DNA of 7,282 nucleotides, taken from NCBI GenBank assembly GCA_024276395.1, contig JAJRXH010000366.1:1-7282 (forward strand), read 5' to 3'. Origin of the DNA: an archaeon. GTDB lineage: Archaea > Asgardarchaeota > Heimdallarchaeia > Hodarchaeales > S146-22. Below, piece after piece: positions 6,049 to 7,282 of this stretch. The notes below the pieces were generated by a model that was not told the DNA's origin, made no database searches, and worked only from the letters and a program-made list of their open reading frames with translations. The position numbers and the translations under genes are program-made. Numbering within the stretch: position 1 is the first letter of the stretch; every line of letters starts with the position of its first letter.

Positions 6049-6797
6049 CAATGTTTCAACCGTTTCACCAGCTCGAGATACAATTCATAATATTGAATGA
6101 GCCGTGGAATGGCTATCTCTAGGCCATGTTGCTTGAGTAAATCAACATCTAGTTCTTTTTTAAATTTTACTTGCCAAATACCATTCTCATCTTGTATCGG
6201 CATCATCAGTTCACGCAAGTGAGTAAGGTAAACTGCAAGTGCCAATGTTCCAAGATACTCTCCGACGTGAATGAACAAGGGCGGAACAACGGCCAAAACT
6301 TGCTGCGCTGGTGATAGCTCCTTGACAAGATGAGGATAGACCTCTTTTAGCATTTCTGTTGCTTGATAGTACGTCCGTGCTATTCTAGGGAAATGTTCCG
6401 GATATTGCGGATGTGGAAGAATTTTCTTTTCTAGTAACTCTAAACGAACTAAATCATCTAGAGACTGCACGATGTTGCTATGAAGACTCATACCGCTTGG
6501 ACGAAAATTGCTTAACCGGATGTTCAATGGTATCCCAGCTAATTGTGAGAGGAAAATAAGCGCAGATGTCTGACTTGAGTCAATGTAAATCGGGTCATTG
6601 ACTACTTGAAACTCATCACTCTCAACATTGGCAGCCACGTGCAACAAAGCTGAACCAACAAGCAAGGAGAGATGATCTAAACTCGAAGAAGACTTAGAAT
6701 TCATGAGCACTTTCTTTTCTAAAGGTGTCAGATGGTCAAAGTTTCGAGCACGAGCTTGAGTATTTACTGCTTTCATCACTCTATACAAGATGGTCAT
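6048..6797 (-). CDS. hypothetical protein with winged-helix-like middle region
   Basis: A 249-residue protein I do not recognise. It has no signal peptide; a hydrophobic stretch around 163-192 (AQQVLAVVPPLFIHVGEYLG) is more likely a buried helix than a membrane span, though one span is not excluded. Residues about 78-158 resemble a winged helix: a first helix SALIFLSQLAG, a helix NIVQSLDDLVRLELLEKKIL (109-127), a proline-rich turn and RTYYQATEMLKEVYPHL (141-157), which recalls the YYxLTxxG end of MarR/PadR-type wings. The C-terminal 40 residues are helical and end in Lys/Arg. The gene is the first of the minus-strand group and meets the HD phosphohydrolase gene at its stop, so a role as regulator or partner of that enzyme is a reasonable guess only. 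I prefer ATG 6797, which has AAGGAG ten bases upstream, over ATG 6818, which has none and whose coding sequence would contain that AAGGAG. Confidence 0.8.
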   Translation of the reverse strand: MTILYRVMKAVNTQARARNFDHLTPLEKKVLMNSKSSSSLDHLSLLVGSALLHVAANVESDEFQVVNDPIYIDSSQTSALIFLSQLAGIPLNIRLSNFRPSGMSLHSNIVQSLDDLVRLELLEKKILPHPQYPEHFPRIARTYYQATEMLKEVYPHLVKELSPAQQVLAVVPPLFIHVGEYLGTLALAVYLTHLRELMMPIQDENGIWQVKFKKELDVDLLKQHGLEIAIPRLIQYYELYLELVKRLKH

Positions 6798-6807
6798 CGA
6801 ATGTTTT

Positions 6808-6812
6808 CTCCT
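6808..6812 (-). promoter_or_regulatory. Shine-Dalgarno that decides the start of the 249-aa gene
   Basis: AGGAG (preceded by AA) lies ten bases before ATG 6797 and inside the ORF if translation began at ATG 6818. No comparable site precedes 6818, so the shorter product is favoured. Confidence 0.55.
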
Positions 6813-6899
6813 TTCCATAAATAATGGAGTTCTCTATCCAAGTAAGGAAATCCTCATTTTAACTTCCATGGTAATATTGTCACGATATGAGACTCTTCA

Positions 6900-6907
6900 T
6901 ATTTAAA
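6900..6907 (-). promoter_or_regulatory. candidate TATA box of the minus-strand gene group
   Basis: The minus strand reads TTTAAATA, a full match to the archaeal TATA consensus. Transcription would start near 6878, leaving an 80-base leader before ATG 6797. The upstream BRE position is pyrimidine-rich (TCTCC), which weakens the call. A second option is TTAAAAT near 6857-6863, giving a shorter leader. Confidence 0.35.
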
Positions 6908-6975
6908 GGAGAAACAAACTCAAAAAAAATAAGAGAGAGGCTCGTGTAAGAATTAAAAAGATTCTCAAACAAAAT

Positions 6976-6992
6976 ATCTTCAAAAAGAAGAT
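6976..6992. repeat. short inverted repeat
   Basis: ATCTTC (6976-6981) and GAAGAT (6987-6992) are perfect complements around AAAAA. It is AT-rich and would fold weakly; it could be an operator between the divergent promoters. No gene ends here, so it is unlikely to be a terminator. Confidence 0.3.
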
Positions 6993-7149
6993 TACATAAT
7001 TATTAGAGGCTGTTTTATCGAATAAAGAGAAAAATAGACCAAAACAGAACGCCAAAGAGTACATGAAGCCACTCATCACCCCTAAACGAAATACTCAAAA
7101 ACAATTACCATAAAACGTGTAACAGTTGGAGAGACTACCCATTATCTTT

Positions 7150-7155
7150 GAGGGG
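7150..7155 (+). promoter_or_regulatory. Shine-Dalgarno of the last, partial gene
   Basis: GAGGGG stands eight bases before ATG 7164, a normal distance, and supports that ATG as a genuine start. Confidence 0.5.
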
Positions 7156-7163
7156 TTGAAAAA

Positions 7164-7282
7164 ATGAGCGAATATCTCGGAATGATCAAACATCAAAAAG
7201 AACTCTTGTTAGAGTATGGTACCAAATTAGAAGGAATCGATAAGGATTTCGTGAAAGATATCTTTTTCCCAACATTAGAACA
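7164..7282 (+). CDS. unrecognised protein, N-terminal fragment (3' end outside window)
   Basis: ATG at 7164 opens a frame that stays open to the window edge, giving 39 codons that begin MSEYLGMIKHQKELLLEYG and continue with a charged, probably helical stretch ending FFPTLE. There is no signal peptide or membrane segment in this part. A well-spaced GAGGGG precedes it and it is transcribed away from the minus-strand group. No family can be named from so short a piece. Confidence 0.6.
   Translation, partial: MSEYLGMIKHQKELLLEYGTKLEGIDKDFVKDIFFPTLE

Larger units (their letters stand above)
6798..7163. other. divergent intergenic region, purine-rich
   Basis: This 366-base gap separates the minus-strand group from the next plus-strand gene and should hold promoters for both. 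The plus strand is strongly A- and purine-rich (18 of 60 G/C at 6901-6960). I see TATA-like stretches at 6900-6907 and around 6996-7006 (TAATTATTA), a short hairpin at 6976-6992, and AGAGGCT occurring twice (6936-6942 and 7005-7011). No convincing ORF or known RNA was found in it. Confidence 0.6.

Noticed and set aside
6834..6869. 11-codon ORF (MEVKMRISLLG) in the leader of the 249-aa gene
   Set aside because: It has no Shine-Dalgarno and its stop is 36 bases from the next start, unlike the tyrS leader ORF; probably chance.
6996..7006. TAATTATTA as a TATA box for the gene at 7164
   Set aside because: The implied leader would exceed 130 bases and no BRE precedes it; weaker A-rich stretches nearer the gene (about 7083-7094 and 7105-7116) are equally possible, so none was annotated.

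Overview
The window reads as an AT-rich archaeal chromosome segment. Three things point to Archaea: a tyrosyl-tRNA synthetase of the archaeal/eukaryotic type, the C-terminal end of a TFE-beta/RPC34-like transcription protein with its four-cysteine cluster, and T-tract and TATA-like signals between genes. Clear AGGAG-type Shine-Dalgarno sites sit before several genes. An Asgard or other TFE-beta-bearing lineage is my best guess, but the sequence alone does not prove it. No mobile element, CRISPR array, rRNA or tRNA was seen.

Left part, plus strand: the 3' end of the TFE-beta/RPC34-like gene (1-198), a 12-helix major facilitator transporter (about 341-1603) and a soluble tetratricopeptide-repeat protein (1698-3092). 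The TPR gene has its own candidate promoter, with a 14-base dyad and a three-codon mini-ORF directly before its ATG.

Middle: a convergent gap (3093-3362) separates the plus-strand genes from a minus-strand group. It holds a hairpin followed by a T run and an unusually GC-rich block (roughly 3118-3250) with several nested inverted repeats, a candidate structured RNA.

Right part, minus strand, read right to left: an unrecognised 249-aa protein with a winged-helix-like middle (6048-6797), a SAMHD1-like HD-domain phosphohydrolase (4519-6036) and tyrosyl-tRNA synthetase (3363-4451). The first two are tightly coupled: the Shine-Dalgarno of the HD gene overlaps the stop of the gene before it. A 67-base gap precedes tyrS. 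It holds a 12-codon ORF with a strong Shine-Dalgarno, one Tyr codon near its end, and a stop overlapping the tyrS ATG (TGATG). A perfect 6-bp hairpin ends one base before that ATG. This possible leader-peptide control of tyrS is the most interesting signal in the window.

Far right: a 366-base purine-rich divergent intergenic region, then the first 39 codons of an unrecognised plus-strand gene (7164-7282).
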